DNA of 64,000 bases from CAVZCC01 sp963773765. GTDB lineage: Bacteria > Actinomycetota > Acidimicrobiia > Acidimicrobiales > Microtrichaceae. The stretch is from NCBI GenBank assembly GCA_963773765.1, contig CAVZCC010000006.1, positions 496,001-560,000 of the forward strand, given 5' to 3'. Below, piece after piece: positions 1 to 8,285 of this stretch. The notes under the pieces are model-generated. The model searched no databases, was not told the origin of the DNA, and saw nothing but the letters and a program-made list of their open reading frames with translations. Both the position numbers and the translations under genes were made by a program. How positions within the stretch are numbered: position 1 is the first letter of the stretch; the number at the start of each line of letters is the position of its first letter.

Positions 1-2
1 CC

Positions 3-1727
3 TACATCGGCGACGCCCACACCTCGGCCCCGGACAAGCCGTTCTTCCTCTGGTACGCCACCGGTGCCGGCCACGCTCCCCACCAGGTGGAGCCGGAGTG
101 GGTCGAGCGGTACCACGGGGCGTTCGACATGGGCTGGGACGAGTACCGCCGCATCGTGTTCGATCGCCAGCGGGCGTTGGGCCTGCTCGCGCCCGGCGCC
201 GAGCTGTCGCTCCGCGACCCGGACGTGGAGCCGTGGGACGAGCTGTCCGACGACGCCAAGCGCATGTACACCCGACAGATGGAGGTCTATGCCGGCTTCC
301 TGACCCAGACCGACCACCACATCGGCAGGGTGCTGGACTTCATCGAGCGGATCGGCGAGCTCGAGAACACCCTGGTGGTCGCGGTGTCGGACAACGGCGC
401 CAGCGCCGAGGGCGGCGAGCACGGCACCCGCAACGAGGGCATGTTCTTCAACCTCGCCCCCGAGACGCTGGAGGACAACCTGGCCGTCATCGACCAGTGG
501 GGGAGCGAGGACACGTTCAACCACTACTCGTGGGGCTGGACGTGGGCCGGCGACACGCCCTTCCGGCGCTGGAAGCGTGAGACCTACCGGGGCGGCATCA
601 CCGACCCCTGCATCGTGTCCTGGCCCGCCGGCATTCCCGCCCGGGGTGAGGTCCGCCACCAGTACGCCCACGCCATCGACCTGGTCCCGACCCTGCTGGA
701 CGTCATCGGGATCCCGGCCCCCACACACATCAGGGGCGTGGCCCAGTCGGAGCTGCACGGCACCAGCCTGGCCCCCACCTTCACCGACCCCGACGCCCCC
801 GACGCCCACACCACCCAGTACTTCGAGATGTTCGGCCACCGCTCGATCTACCACGAGGGCTGGAAGGCGGTCTGCCCCTACCCGGGACCGAGCCTGGCCG
901 AGGGCGCGGAGCGCGGCCACCCGTTCGGCACGCTCCTGACCGAGGACATCCTGGACCGACTGGAGGCCGAGGACTGGGAGCTGTACGACCTCACCTCCGA
1001 TCCGTCGGAGTGCCACGACCTCGCCGCCGCGCAGCCCGCGAAGCTGGCCGAGATGAAGGCGCTGTGGTGGGCCGAGGCCGAGCGCTACGGCGTGCTCCCC
1101 ATCGCCACCGGCGACCTGACCCGGCTCCTGGCCCGCCGGCCCTCCGTGGGCGGCAACCAGAAGGTGGTCGAGCTGTTCGCGGGGGGCGCCCCGCTGCCGT
1201 TCACCGGTGCTCCCCGGGTCTACAACCGGGCCCACGCCGTCACCGCCCGGGTGGTCGTCCCCGACGGCGGGGCCGAGGGCGTCCTCGTCACCCACGGCAA
1301 CCGCCACGGCGGCTACTCGCTGTACCTGGCCGACGGCCACCTGCACTACGTGCACAACTACCTGGGGATGGACCGGTTCACCGTCACCTCGTCCGTGCCG
1401 GTCCCGGCCGGGGAGTCGACGCTGCGCATGGAGTTCCTCCCCACCGGCGGGCCCGACTTCTCCAGGGGTCACGGCAGCCCGGCGGAGGTCCGGTTGTTCC
1501 ACGGTGACCAGGTCGTCGGCATGGGCGAGCTGCCCTGGACCGTGCCCAACCTGTTCTCCACCGCCGGCATCAGCTGCGGCTACGCCGCGTTCGACACCGT
1601 GGACCCGTCGGCCTACGAGGCCCCGTTCACGTTCACGGGCACCATCGAGCAGTTGGTCGTGGACCTCTCCGGCGAGCTGACCCAGCATCCCGCGGCGGAG
1701 ATGACCCGCCTCATGACCCAGCAGTAG
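3..1727 (+). CDS. Arylsulfatase family protein, 5'-truncated by the window edge
   Basis: The open frame is already coding at position 3 (YIGDAHTSAPDKPFFLWYAT) and runs 574 codons to TAG at 1725-1727; the start and the formylglycine motif (CxPxR) lie outside the window. Sulfatase landmarks seen are the PFFLWYATGAGHAPHQ segment, VSDNGASAEGG (metal-binding DN), a TPFRRWKRETYRGG loop and a C-terminal ELYDLTSDPSECHDLA block. This matches large actinobacterial arylsulfatases that hydrolyse sulfate esters. The roughly 200-residue tail is the beta-rich extension typical of the family. Downstream, a DsbA-like gene converges on it 11 bases away. Substrate unknown. Confidence 0.9.
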   Translation, partial: YIGDAHTSAPDKPFFLWYATGAGHAPHQVEPEWVERYHGAFDMGWDEYRRIVFDRQRALGLLAPGAELSLRDPDVEPWDELSDDAKRMYTRQMEVYAGFLTQTDHHIGRVLDFIERIGELENTLVVAVSDNGASAEGGEHGTRNEGMFFNLAPETLEDNLAVIDQWGSEDTFNHYSWGWTWAGDTPFRRWKRETYRGGITDPCIVSWPAGIPARGEVRHQYAHAIDLVPTLLDVIGIPAPTHIRGVAQSELHGTSLAPTFTDPDAPDAHTTQYFEMFGHRSIYHEGWKAVCPYPGPSLAEGAERGHPFGTLLTEDILDRLEAEDWELYDLTSDPSECHDLAAAQPAKLAEMKALWWAEAERYGVLPIATGDLTRLLARRPSVGGNQKVVELFAGGAPLPFTGAPRVYNRAHAVTARVVVPDGGAEGVLVTHGNRHGGYSLYLADGHLHYVHNYLGMDRFTVTSSVPVPAGESTLRMEFLPTGGPDFSRGHGSPAEVRLFHGDQVVGMGELPWTVPNLFSTAGISCGYAAFDTVDPSAYEAPFTFTGTIEQLVVDLSGELTQHPAAEMTRLMTQQ

Positions 1728-1738
1728 GGCCGACCGGA

Positions 1739-2359
1739 TCAGGCGAAGCAGCTGGCCAGGAACCGCTCGAAGGCCTCGGCGTCCGGGACCACCTGGAGCA
1801 GGCCCGCCTCGTCGCGGCTGACCTGCAGGGCGGGGCAGAAGAAGCCGCCGGCGGACGTGAAGAAGTGGGGCGAGCCGACCACCTGACGGCGGACGCCCTC
1901 GGCGTGGTCGTCCACCACCCGTTGGGGGTCCACGGCCGCCCACTCCACCCCGTGCTCGGCCGCGACGCCGCGCAGCACGTCCTCGTCGCCCACGTCCACG
2001 CCGTGCTCGAACAGCAGGTCCCGCAGCGCCAGGCTCACCCGCTCGCCGGTGGCCGGGCCGACCTCATGGGCGGCAGCGGCCAGTGCCAGGGCGGGAAGCG
2101 ACGTGGCGGGGAAGGTGTCCTCGCGGAACCCGCCGAAGAGGTCGGGTGCGACCTGGGTGCGGATGTCGTCGACCTCCTCCGCGATGAAGTGGGGGTCGAG
2201 CGGCCTGCCGTTCACGATCTCCAACGGCCAGGCCCGGACCCACAGCATCACGTCGTGCCGACCCAGCTCGGTGCGCCGGTCCACGAACCGGCGCAGGCCG
2301 ACGTGGGTGAAGGGGCACCCGATGTCGGCGAACACCTCGATGGTTGCGTGCCCACTCAT
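1739..2359 (-). CDS. DsbA/FrnE-like thioredoxin-fold oxidoreductase
   Basis: A 206-residue protein beginning MSGHATIEVFADIGCPFTHVG. The GCPFT motif sits where DsbA proteins carry CxxC, so only the first cysteine is kept, as in many FrnE/HCCA-isomerase-type members. A helical insertion follows, then a VVGSPHFF segment matching the conserved cis-proline loop. There is no signal peptide, so it is probably cytoplasmic and may use a low-molecular-weight thiol as partner (inference). The start is ATG at 2359, just before a strong palindrome (2393-2440) that separates it from the divergent hydrolase gene. Family assignment is solid; substrate unknown. Confidence 0.85.
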   Translation of the reverse strand: MSGHATIEVFADIGCPFTHVGLRRFVDRRTELGRHDVMLWVRAWPLEIVNGRPLDPHFIAEEVDDIRTQVAPDLFGGFREDTFPATSLPALALAAAAHEVGPATGERVSLALRDLLFEHGVDVGDEDVLRGVAAEHGVEWAAVDPQRVVDDHAEGVRRQVVGSPHFFTSAGGFFCPALQVSRDEAGLLQVVPDAEAFERFLASCFA

Positions 2360-2392
2360 CGCCCCAGCGTAGGCCCCACGCCCCCCGGCTGA

Positions 2393-2440
2393 TTCTGTGC
2401 TGCGAGCCGCGACCCATAGGTCGCGGCTCGCAGCACAGAA
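2393..2440. repeat. Perfect 22-bp inverted repeat with a 4-base loop
   Basis: Arms 2393-2414 and 2419-2440 are exact reverse complements around the loop CATA. The element lies between divergently transcribed genes, so it is not placed like a terminator for either. A related copy occurs at 8137-8176 with the same core (GTGCTGCGAG and its complement). It may be a dispersed intergenic repeat, a regulatory site or a cruciform-forming element. Confidence 0.85.
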
Positions 2441-2463
2441 GGGTGGTGGGGGAGACTGGCGGG

Positions 2464-3756
2464 ATGGGACCTGACGCCAGCGGCTGGGCTTACCTCGTCG
2501 TCTCCATCAACGGTGCCGCCTACACGCTCAACGCGTACCGGCCGGCCCGCAACAACCGGCTCCTGTTCGGGTGGAGCTTCTTCGCCTCCTGGATCACGAT
2601 CGAGCTGGCCCCGTTCCACCTGGCCTGGCAGGTGGTGGCCACCGCCCTGTTCGCCCGCAAGGGCGCCCTGCGCACCACGCCCGGAAAGGTCGGCCTGGCC
2701 CTCACCCTGGCCTCCTGGGCCGGTCTGGCGCTGGCCGTCCGGCAGAGCTTCGCCGCCCGCCACGAGATCCGTGAGGCGCTGCGCGAGCTGCACCACGACG
2801 AGCCGGTCCGCACCCCCCTGCCGGTCAGGGTCGAGCGTCACATCACCTTCGCCCGGGCCGGCGGCAGGGCGCTGCGGCTGGACGTCCATGCCCCGGCCAC
2901 CGCCCCGGAACCCGGCGTGAGGCGCCCCGCCCTGGTGCAGGTGCACGGCGGGGGCTGGGTCATCGGGTTCAAGGACCGCCAGGGCCAGCTGCTCATGAAG
3001 GAGATGGCCTCCCAGGGCTGGGTCTGCTTCAACGTGGACTACCGGCTCAGCCCGACGGCCACCTTCCCCGACCACCTCGTGGACGTGAAGCGGGCCATCG
3101 CCTGGATCCGTGAGCACGCGGACGACTACGGCGTGGACCCGGACTTCGTGGCCGTCACCGGTGGCTCCGCCGGTGGCCACCTCACCGCGCTGACCGCGCT
3201 CACCGGCAACCAGGAGCGCTACCAGCCCGGCTTCGAGTCGGCCGACACCTCGGTGCAGGCCGCGGTGCCGTTCTACGGCGTGTACGACTTCACCAACCGC
3301 AACGGGGTCTGGCCCGCCGAGACGGTGCCGCAGTTCCTGGCCCCGGTGGTGATGAAGGCCGACCTGGACGAGGCGCCCGAGGCCTATGCCGCGGCGTCGC
3401 CGTTGGACCAGGTCAACGACACCGCGCCACCGTTCTTCATCATCCACGGTGACAAGGACGTGCTCGCCCCGGTGGAGGATGCCCGGGACTTCGTGGCCCG
3501 CCTGCGGGCCGTGTCGCCCGAGCCCGTGTACTACCTGGAGCTGGCCGGCGCCCAGCACGCCTTCGAGACGTTCGCATCCATCCGGGCCAACGCCGTGGTG
3601 GAATCCGCGGCCCGGTTCCTGGACGCGGTGCACACCGCGTACGTGCGGGGTCCCGAGGCCGTCGCCACCCCGGACGAGGTGGAGGAGGCCGTGGCCCAGG
3701 AGCTGGGCCAGGACGTGGCCGACGAGCTCCGCACCGGCACCGAGGCGCTGGACTGA
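2464..3756 (+). CDS. Alpha/beta hydrolase, HSL-type esterase/lipase with N-terminal membrane segments
   Basis: A 430-residue protein. I take ATG 2464 rather than an upstream in-frame codon because the upstream frame runs through the palindrome. Residues about 1-90 contain hydrophobic stretches suggesting membrane association. The catalytic domain has the oxyanion motif HGGGW (about residue 161), the nucleophile in GGSAGG (about 234), HGDKDV carrying the acid (about 330) and AQHAF carrying the histidine (about 364), all typical of hormone-sensitive-lipase/family IV esterases. The stop is one base before the next gene's ATG, so the pair is likely co-transcribed. Substrate unknown. Confidence 0.88.
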   Translation: MGPDASGWAYLVVSINGAAYTLNAYRPARNNRLLFGWSFFASWITIELAPFHLAWQVVATALFARKGALRTTPGKVGLALTLASWAGLALAVRQSFAARHEIREALRELHHDEPVRTPLPVRVERHITFARAGGRALRLDVHAPATAPEPGVRRPALVQVHGGGWVIGFKDRQGQLLMKEMASQGWVCFNVDYRLSPTATFPDHLVDVKRAIAWIREHADDYGVDPDFVAVTGGSAGGHLTALTALTGNQERYQPGFESADTSVQAAVPFYGVYDFTNRNGVWPAETVPQFLAPVVMKADLDEAPEAYAAASPLDQVNDTAPPFFIIHGDKDVLAPVEDARDFVARLRAVSPEPVYYLELAGAQHAFETFASIRANAVVESAARFLDAVHTAYVRGPEAVATPDEVEEAVAQELGQDVADELRTGTEALD

Positions 3757-3757
3757 C

Positions 3758-4594
3758 ATGGGTGGCGTCGATCCCCGCGACGCCACCCTGGAGGCTGCCG
3801 CCCCGCTCGACGTCGACGGCGTGCTGTTGGACATCGACGGCGTCATCGTCACGTCGTGGCGCCCGATCGACGGCGCCCCCGCCGCGGTGGACGCCGTGCG
3901 CCGCGCCGGGTACCCGGTCCGGTTCGTCACCAACACCACCTCGCGCCCTGCGGCCGAGATCGCCGACCTGCTTCGTGCCGCCGGGGTCGAGGTGGGTGAC
4001 GGGGAGCTGATCACGGCGGGGGTGGCGACCGCCGACCTGCTCCGCCGCGACCATGCCGACGCCCGGTGCCTGGTCCTCAACGACGGATCGGGTGACGACC
4101 TGGCCGGGATCGACGCCATCGGGCCAGACCACCCCGGTGCCGCGATCGCCGACGTGGTGGTGGTGGGCTCCGGTGGTCCCTCGTTCGGTTGGGACGCCGT
4201 CAACGCGGCCCTGCGGGCGCTGCAGGGTGGAGCGGCACTGGTGGCCATGCACGGCTCCATGGTCTGGAACACCGCCGAGGGCGCGTGCGTGGACGGCGGG
4301 GCCTACACGCTCCTGCTCGAGGCCGCCGCCGGTGTCGCCGCCACCGTGGTGGGCAAGCCTGCGCCCGCGCTGTTCCTGGCCGGTGCGCGTTCGCTGGCCT
4401 GCACCCCGGACCGGGTGGTGATGGTGGGCGACGACCTGAACAGTGACGTGCTCGCCGCCCAGGCCGTGGGCATGACCGGCGTGCTGGTCCGCACGGGCAA
4501 GTTCCGGTCCGGCGCCCTGGAGGCGGCGGCCCAGCGCCCGGACCTCGTGCTGGGCTCGTTGGCCGACCTGCCCGGCCTCCTTCCGGCCCGCTGA
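3758..4594 (+). CDS. HAD-superfamily hydrolase, NagD/LHPP-like (subfamily IIA)
   Basis: A 278-residue protein starting at ATG 3758 (MGGVDPRD), one base after the upstream stop. HAD motifs appear in order: LLDIDGV (motif I, nucleophile Asp near residue 25), FVTNTTSRP (motif II), VVGKPAP (motif III lysine) and VMVGDDLNSDV (motif IV). The C2-type cap between motifs II and III marks HAD-IIA, whose members dephosphorylate small phosphates. It is translationally coupled to the preceding esterase, which suggests linked turnover of a phosphorylated ester, but that is only inferred. Confidence 0.88.
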   Translation: MGGVDPRDATLEAAAPLDVDGVLLDIDGVIVTSWRPIDGAPAAVDAVRRAGYPVRFVTNTTSRPAAEIADLLRAAGVEVGDGELITAGVATADLLRRDHADARCLVLNDGSGDDLAGIDAIGPDHPGAAIADVVVVGSGGPSFGWDAVNAALRALQGGAALVAMHGSMVWNTAEGACVDGGAYTLLLEAAAGVAATVVGKPAPALFLAGARSLACTPDRVVMVGDDLNSDVLAAQAVGMTGVLVRTGKFRSGALEAAAQRPDLVLGSLADLPGLLPAR

Positions 4595-4607
4595 GGGAAG
4601 ACCGTGC

Positions 4608-4865
4608 CTACTCGGCGTCCTCGACGTCGATGATCGTGACGTCCTCCTCGACCACCTCGAGCTCGCCGTCCTCACCCGCCACCGACACCGTCTCGGCGAT
4701 CACCATGTCGCCCTCGGGGGTCTCGATGCCGATGGTCTCGTCGGTGGCCAGGACGTTGCCGTCCTCGTCGACGAGCGCCACCAGGTCGTCGATGACCAGG
4801 TTGCCGTCCTCGTCCACACCCTCGGTCTCCACCTCGACGATCTCGAAGTCCTCGCTGTCGCTCAT
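4608..4865 (-). CDS. Small highly acidic protein of unknown function
   Basis: An 85-residue protein starting MSDSEDFEIVEVETEG; ATG 4865 is chosen because an AGGAGA site lies about 8 bases upstream. It is extremely acidic and built from alternating beta-like blocks with two DEDGN repeats, with no cysteine and no membrane segment. It lies 52 bases downstream of the ABC permease on the same strand, so it may be the last gene of that operon. I recognise no family. Confidence 0.65.
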   Translation of the reverse strand: MSDSEDFEIVEVETEGVDEDGNLVIDDLVALVDEDGNVLATDETIGIETPEGDMVIAETVSVAGEDGELEVVEEDVTIIDVEDAE

Positions 4866-4917
4866 CCGGGGGGTCTCCTCTGCTGCGTCGGCGTGCCCGA
4901 GCCACGATGGTGGCACA

Positions 4918-7383
4918 TCACTCGACCACGCGGAGGGTGGACGGCAGGTCCATGTGGCGGAGCTTGCGGACCGTCAGCAGCGGTGCGACGGCCACCGCCC
5001 CGATGCCCACCACCAGCGCCGCCACCACCGTTGACGGTGCGATCGACGCGGACACGCCCAGGTCGGGGAACGTGCTGGGGATGAGCACCGCGACCATCCA
5101 CCCGATCAGCAGCCGCCCCACCGCCAGGCCCATCACGGTGCCGAGCAGCCCGGTGAGGGCGGCCTCCACCACCGAGGTCCAGACCACCCGGCTGACCGGC
5201 AGCCCGAAGGCGAACATGGTGGCGTGCTCGCGGGCCCGTTCATCCACGTTGATGGACGTGGAGTTGAACGCGATGAGCACGGTCAGCAGCAGCACCATCA
5301 CCTGCACCACGTCGAACAGGCCGATCGTCTCCTCCAGCCGGTCCCGGATGGACGCCGCGAACTTGGACACCGGCTGCACCGATGCCACGCCGTCCTTGGT
5401 GAACATCGCCCGCTGCACCTCTTCCACCGAGCCGACCGGAGCGGCCCGAACCGCGTTGGTGATCCCGTCCAGCCCGAACAGCCCGGCCTGGCCGTCATCC
5501 AGGTAGACGAGGAACCGGTACGGGTTGGCGTGCACGGCCAGCACGGGCAGTTCCGTGCGCTCGAACCGGTAGCCCAGGCCCTCCCGCACCGGGTGGCGCA
5601 GCGACACCTGGTCGCCCACGCCCACTCCCAGGTCCCGGGCGGCCTTGTCCGAGATCACCACACCCGGGCGGTCCTCGCCCAGGTCACCCGACAGCACATC
5701 GGGCCGCCACAGGTCCGAGGAGAAGTCGGTGGTCTGGATGAGCACGTCGAAGGCGTCGTCGCCGGTGCCGAGCTGCCCCGGCAGCCGCAGTCCGGTCTCC
5801 GCGTCCGTGACCAGGGCCTGGTCGGTGGCGCCGGCCACCACCGGCCCGTCGGCCGGGTAGAAGAAGTCCAGGTCGATGCTGACCCGGTCGGGGCTGGCCC
5901 CCAGGATGTCCGCCTCGCCCCGGTCGATGGTGGCCATGAACGAGTCGATCAGGCCCATCACCCCCACCAGCACCGCGATGGCCGCCGCGATCCCCAGTGC
6001 CGTCAGACCGGTCCGGCGCGGCGCCCGCAGCACGTTGCGGAACGGCATCTGGGTGATGGTGGAGCCGGGCAGGTGCACCAGCCACCGCGACAGGCCGCCG
6101 CCCGGGGTGCGGTGGGTGGTGCGGATGGCGTCCACCGGGGCCATGCGCAGCGTCTGGCGCAACGGCAGGATGCAGGCCAGGAGCGGGATGACGAACCCCA
6201 GCGCCGCTCCCCGCAGGAACACCGCGGGCTGGAAGTCGGTGATCCAGACCGGCATGGGCATGAGGCTCTGCCACAGTGAGCCCAGGACGTGCTGGAGGAT
6301 GAGGCCCAGGGCCACGCCGGCCACCGCGCCGCCCAGCGCCACCTGGGCCCCGAACAGCACGGGCCGCACCGCCATCCTGCTGGTCGGCACCCCCATGGCC
6401 ATGCCGATGCCGAACTCGCGGCGCTGCGCGGTCAGGATCCGGCCCACCAGGTTGAACGCGGCGAACGCCGCGCCGAACAGCACCATCACGGCGAAGATGC
6501 TGAAGAACCGTTGGTCCCCACCGATGTCGTCGTACATCAGGGTGCGGACCGGGTCGTCGGTCGGCTCCATCACCGTGAACGGCGACTGGGGGAACGCGGC
6601 ACCGACGGCCTCCTCCAGCGCCGCCGCCACCCTGTCGGAGTCCGCGCCCGGCGCCAGGTCCACCAACATGTCGTTGACCTGACCCTCACGGCCGGACAGG
6701 CGCTGCACCGTGGGGAGGGGGGCGAACACCACGGCGTGGTTGGCCTGGGCCAGCAGGCCGCCGTCGCGGCCCATGATCATGAAGTACTCCGGTGACAGGA
6801 CCCGGGCCACCACCCGGACCCGTTCGCCGCCGCCCAGGGTCACCTCCCGGGGCACCCGCAGCCCGTACTCGTCGGCGAAGTGCTCGTCGATGGCCACCGT
6901 GGTGGCGCCGGCCGCGGCGTCCTCCGCCCGCAACGCCCGACCGGTCTGCACGTCCAGGCCGTTCAGGCCGGCGCCGGACCCGGCGTCCACCCCGACGCTG
7001 ACCAGCTCGCCCGGGACCAGCACGGTGGTGTCGTCGGTGGAGGCGTCCACCTGGGTCGGCACCCGCAGCCGCGGTCGTGACGCCGCGATCGAGCCGTCGC
7101 CGCCGTCGGGCGCGGTGCCGGCGCCCACACCGTCCACCACCTCCTGGAGCCGGGCCTGGTCCACGTAGACGTCGTCGTCGAACGCGACGCGCAGGTCGTA
7201 CATGCCCAGTTGGGCGTAGCTGGCGTCGTAGGTCGCCTGGCGCCATGGCGTGGCCGACGACAGGCCCGAGTACACCCCGGAGCCCACACCGATGATGAGG
7301 GCGATGGCCACGACCTGCGGCCAGCGGGCCCGGAGGTCGCGCCAGGACCACCGGAGGAACGAGACACGACGTCGCACGCTCAC
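4918..7383 (-). CDS. MacB/FtsX-type ABC transporter permease
   Basis: An 821-residue protein with an N-terminal membrane segment (VVAIALIIGVGSGVYSG), a long extracytoplasmic domain of about 250 residues, a three-helix FtsX block, a second extracytoplasmic domain and a second C-terminal FtsX block ending in a LLTVRKLRHMDLPSTLR tail. This is the duplicated FtsX layout of lipoprotein-handling or efflux transporters. Its start overlaps the stop of the ATPase gene by four bases (7380-7383), so the two form one transporter. No MacA-like adaptor is encoded nearby. Substrate unknown. Confidence 0.9.
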   Translation of the reverse strand: MSVRRRVSFLRWSWRDLRARWPQVVAIALIIGVGSGVYSGLSSATPWRQATYDASYAQLGMYDLRVAFDDDVYVDQARLQEVVDGVGAGTAPDGGDGSIAASRPRLRVPTQVDASTDDTTVLVPGELVSVGVDAGSGAGLNGLDVQTGRALRAEDAAAGATTVAIDEHFADEYGLRVPREVTLGGGERVRVVARVLSPEYFMIMGRDGGLLAQANHAVVFAPLPTVQRLSGREGQVNDMLVDLAPGADSDRVAAALEEAVGAAFPQSPFTVMEPTDDPVRTLMYDDIGGDQRFFSIFAVMVLFGAAFAAFNLVGRILTAQRREFGIGMAMGVPTSRMAVRPVLFGAQVALGGAVAGVALGLILQHVLGSLWQSLMPMPVWITDFQPAVFLRGAALGFVIPLLACILPLRQTLRMAPVDAIRTTHRTPGGGLSRWLVHLPGSTITQMPFRNVLRAPRRTGLTALGIAAAIAVLVGVMGLIDSFMATIDRGEADILGASPDRVSIDLDFFYPADGPVVAGATDQALVTDAETGLRLPGQLGTGDDAFDVLIQTTDFSSDLWRPDVLSGDLGEDRPGVVISDKAARDLGVGVGDQVSLRHPVREGLGYRFERTELPVLAVHANPYRFLVYLDDGQAGLFGLDGITNAVRAAPVGSVEEVQRAMFTKDGVASVQPVSKFAASIRDRLEETIGLFDVVQVMVLLLTVLIAFNSTSINVDERAREHATMFAFGLPVSRVVWTSVVEAALTGLLGTVMGLAVGRLLIGWMVAVLIPSTFPDLGVSASIAPSTVVAALVVGIGAVAVAPLLTVRKLRHMDLPSTLRVVE

Positions 7384-8093
7384 CAGCGCAGGTCGGACAC
7401 GGGGGTGGGGCCGCCCGCCGGTGCGGCGTCGCCCACGACCCGCCCGGAGGACAGCTCGATGACCCGGTCCGCCACCTTGGCGATCTCCCGGTTGTGGGTC
7501 ACGACCAGCACCGTCACGCCGCTGCGGGCCTGGTCCCGGAGCAGCTCCAGGATCTGCACGCCGGTGCGGAAGTCCAGCTCGCCCGTCGGCTCGTCGGCCA
7601 GCAGCACCGGGTTGCCGGTGGCCAGGGCCCGGGCGATGGCCACCCGCTGCTGTTCGCCGCCGGAGAGCTGGTGGGGGAAGTGGCCGGTGCGGTCGCCCAG
7701 ACCGACCCGCTCCAGCACCTCGTCCGCCCCGGGACGGTCGGTCCCGTCGTCCTCGGTGACGTCGATGGCGAACTGCACGTTCTCCCGGGCCGTCAGTGCC
7801 GGGAACAGGTTGAAGGTCTGGAACACGAAGCTGACGGTCCGGCGCCGGAACCGGGTCAGCTCGGCCCGCGTGGCGCCCTGCAGGGACGTCCCGGCGATGC
7901 TCAGGGTCCCGTCGGTGGGCACGTCCAGCGCTCCCAGGAGGTTCAGGAGGGTGGTCTTGCCGCTGCCCGACGGGCCCAGCACCACCACGAACTCGCCGGC
8001 CTCGACGGTCAGGTCCACGTCGGCCAGCGCGGTGACGGTGGTCGGCCCCAGTTCGTACCGCCGGCCCAGGCCGGCCACCTCGATCACAGCCAT
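7380..8093 (-). CDS. ABC transporter ATP-binding protein (LolD/MacB type)
   Basis: A 237-residue ATPase starting MAVIEVAGLGRRY (ATG 8093). The upstream reading frame is open but lacks coding character. It shows Walker A (GPSGSGKTT), the Q-loop FVFQTFNLFP, the signature LSGGEQQRVAIARAL, Walker B (VLLADEPTGELD) and the H-loop VVTHN. The family energises FtsX-type permeases by ATP hydrolysis at the membrane. It overlaps the downstream permease by ATGA, indicating translational coupling. A divergent inverted repeat (8137-8176) occupies the upstream region. Confidence 0.95.
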   Translation of the reverse strand: MAVIEVAGLGRRYELGPTTVTALADVDLTVEAGEFVVVLGPSGSGKTTLLNLLGALDVPTDGTLSIAGTSLQGATRAELTRFRRRTVSFVFQTFNLFPALTARENVQFAIDVTEDDGTDRPGADEVLERVGLGDRTGHFPHQLSGGEQQRVAIARALATGNPVLLADEPTGELDFRTGVQILELLRDQARSGVTVLVVTHNREIAKVADRVIELSSGRVVGDAAPAGGPTPVSDLRW

Positions 8094-8136
8094 TGCTGTC
8101 GCAACGCTACTCGTGTCACCTGACCCGACCCATTTC

Positions 8137-8176
8137 GTGCTGCGAGGCGCGACCTCTGGGTCGCGGCTCGCAGCAC
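8137..8176. repeat. Second copy of the dispersed inverted repeat
   Basis: Arms 8137-8154 and 8159-8176 pair with one mismatch around TCTG. The core matches the perfect palindrome at 2393-2440, including the sequence GGTCGCGGCTCGCAGCAC in the right arm. Both copies lie between divergent genes. The rest of the 8094-8285 gap shows nothing else I can name. Confidence 0.8.
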
Positions 8177-8285
8177 AGAGTCGGGTGGTGGTCGGGTGGT
8201 GGTCGGGAGGTGTTGTTCCACCACCGGGGGTGCGCCACACTGCAGGCGGGCCGACCGCAGGCGATCGACCGGTCCGGGGGGACAC

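Noticed and set aside
2344..2463. In-frame upstream start for the alpha/beta hydrolase (position 2344).
   Set aside because: The extension translates the palindrome at 2393-2440 and a low-complexity stretch, and has no ribosome-binding site; ATG 2464 is the natural start.
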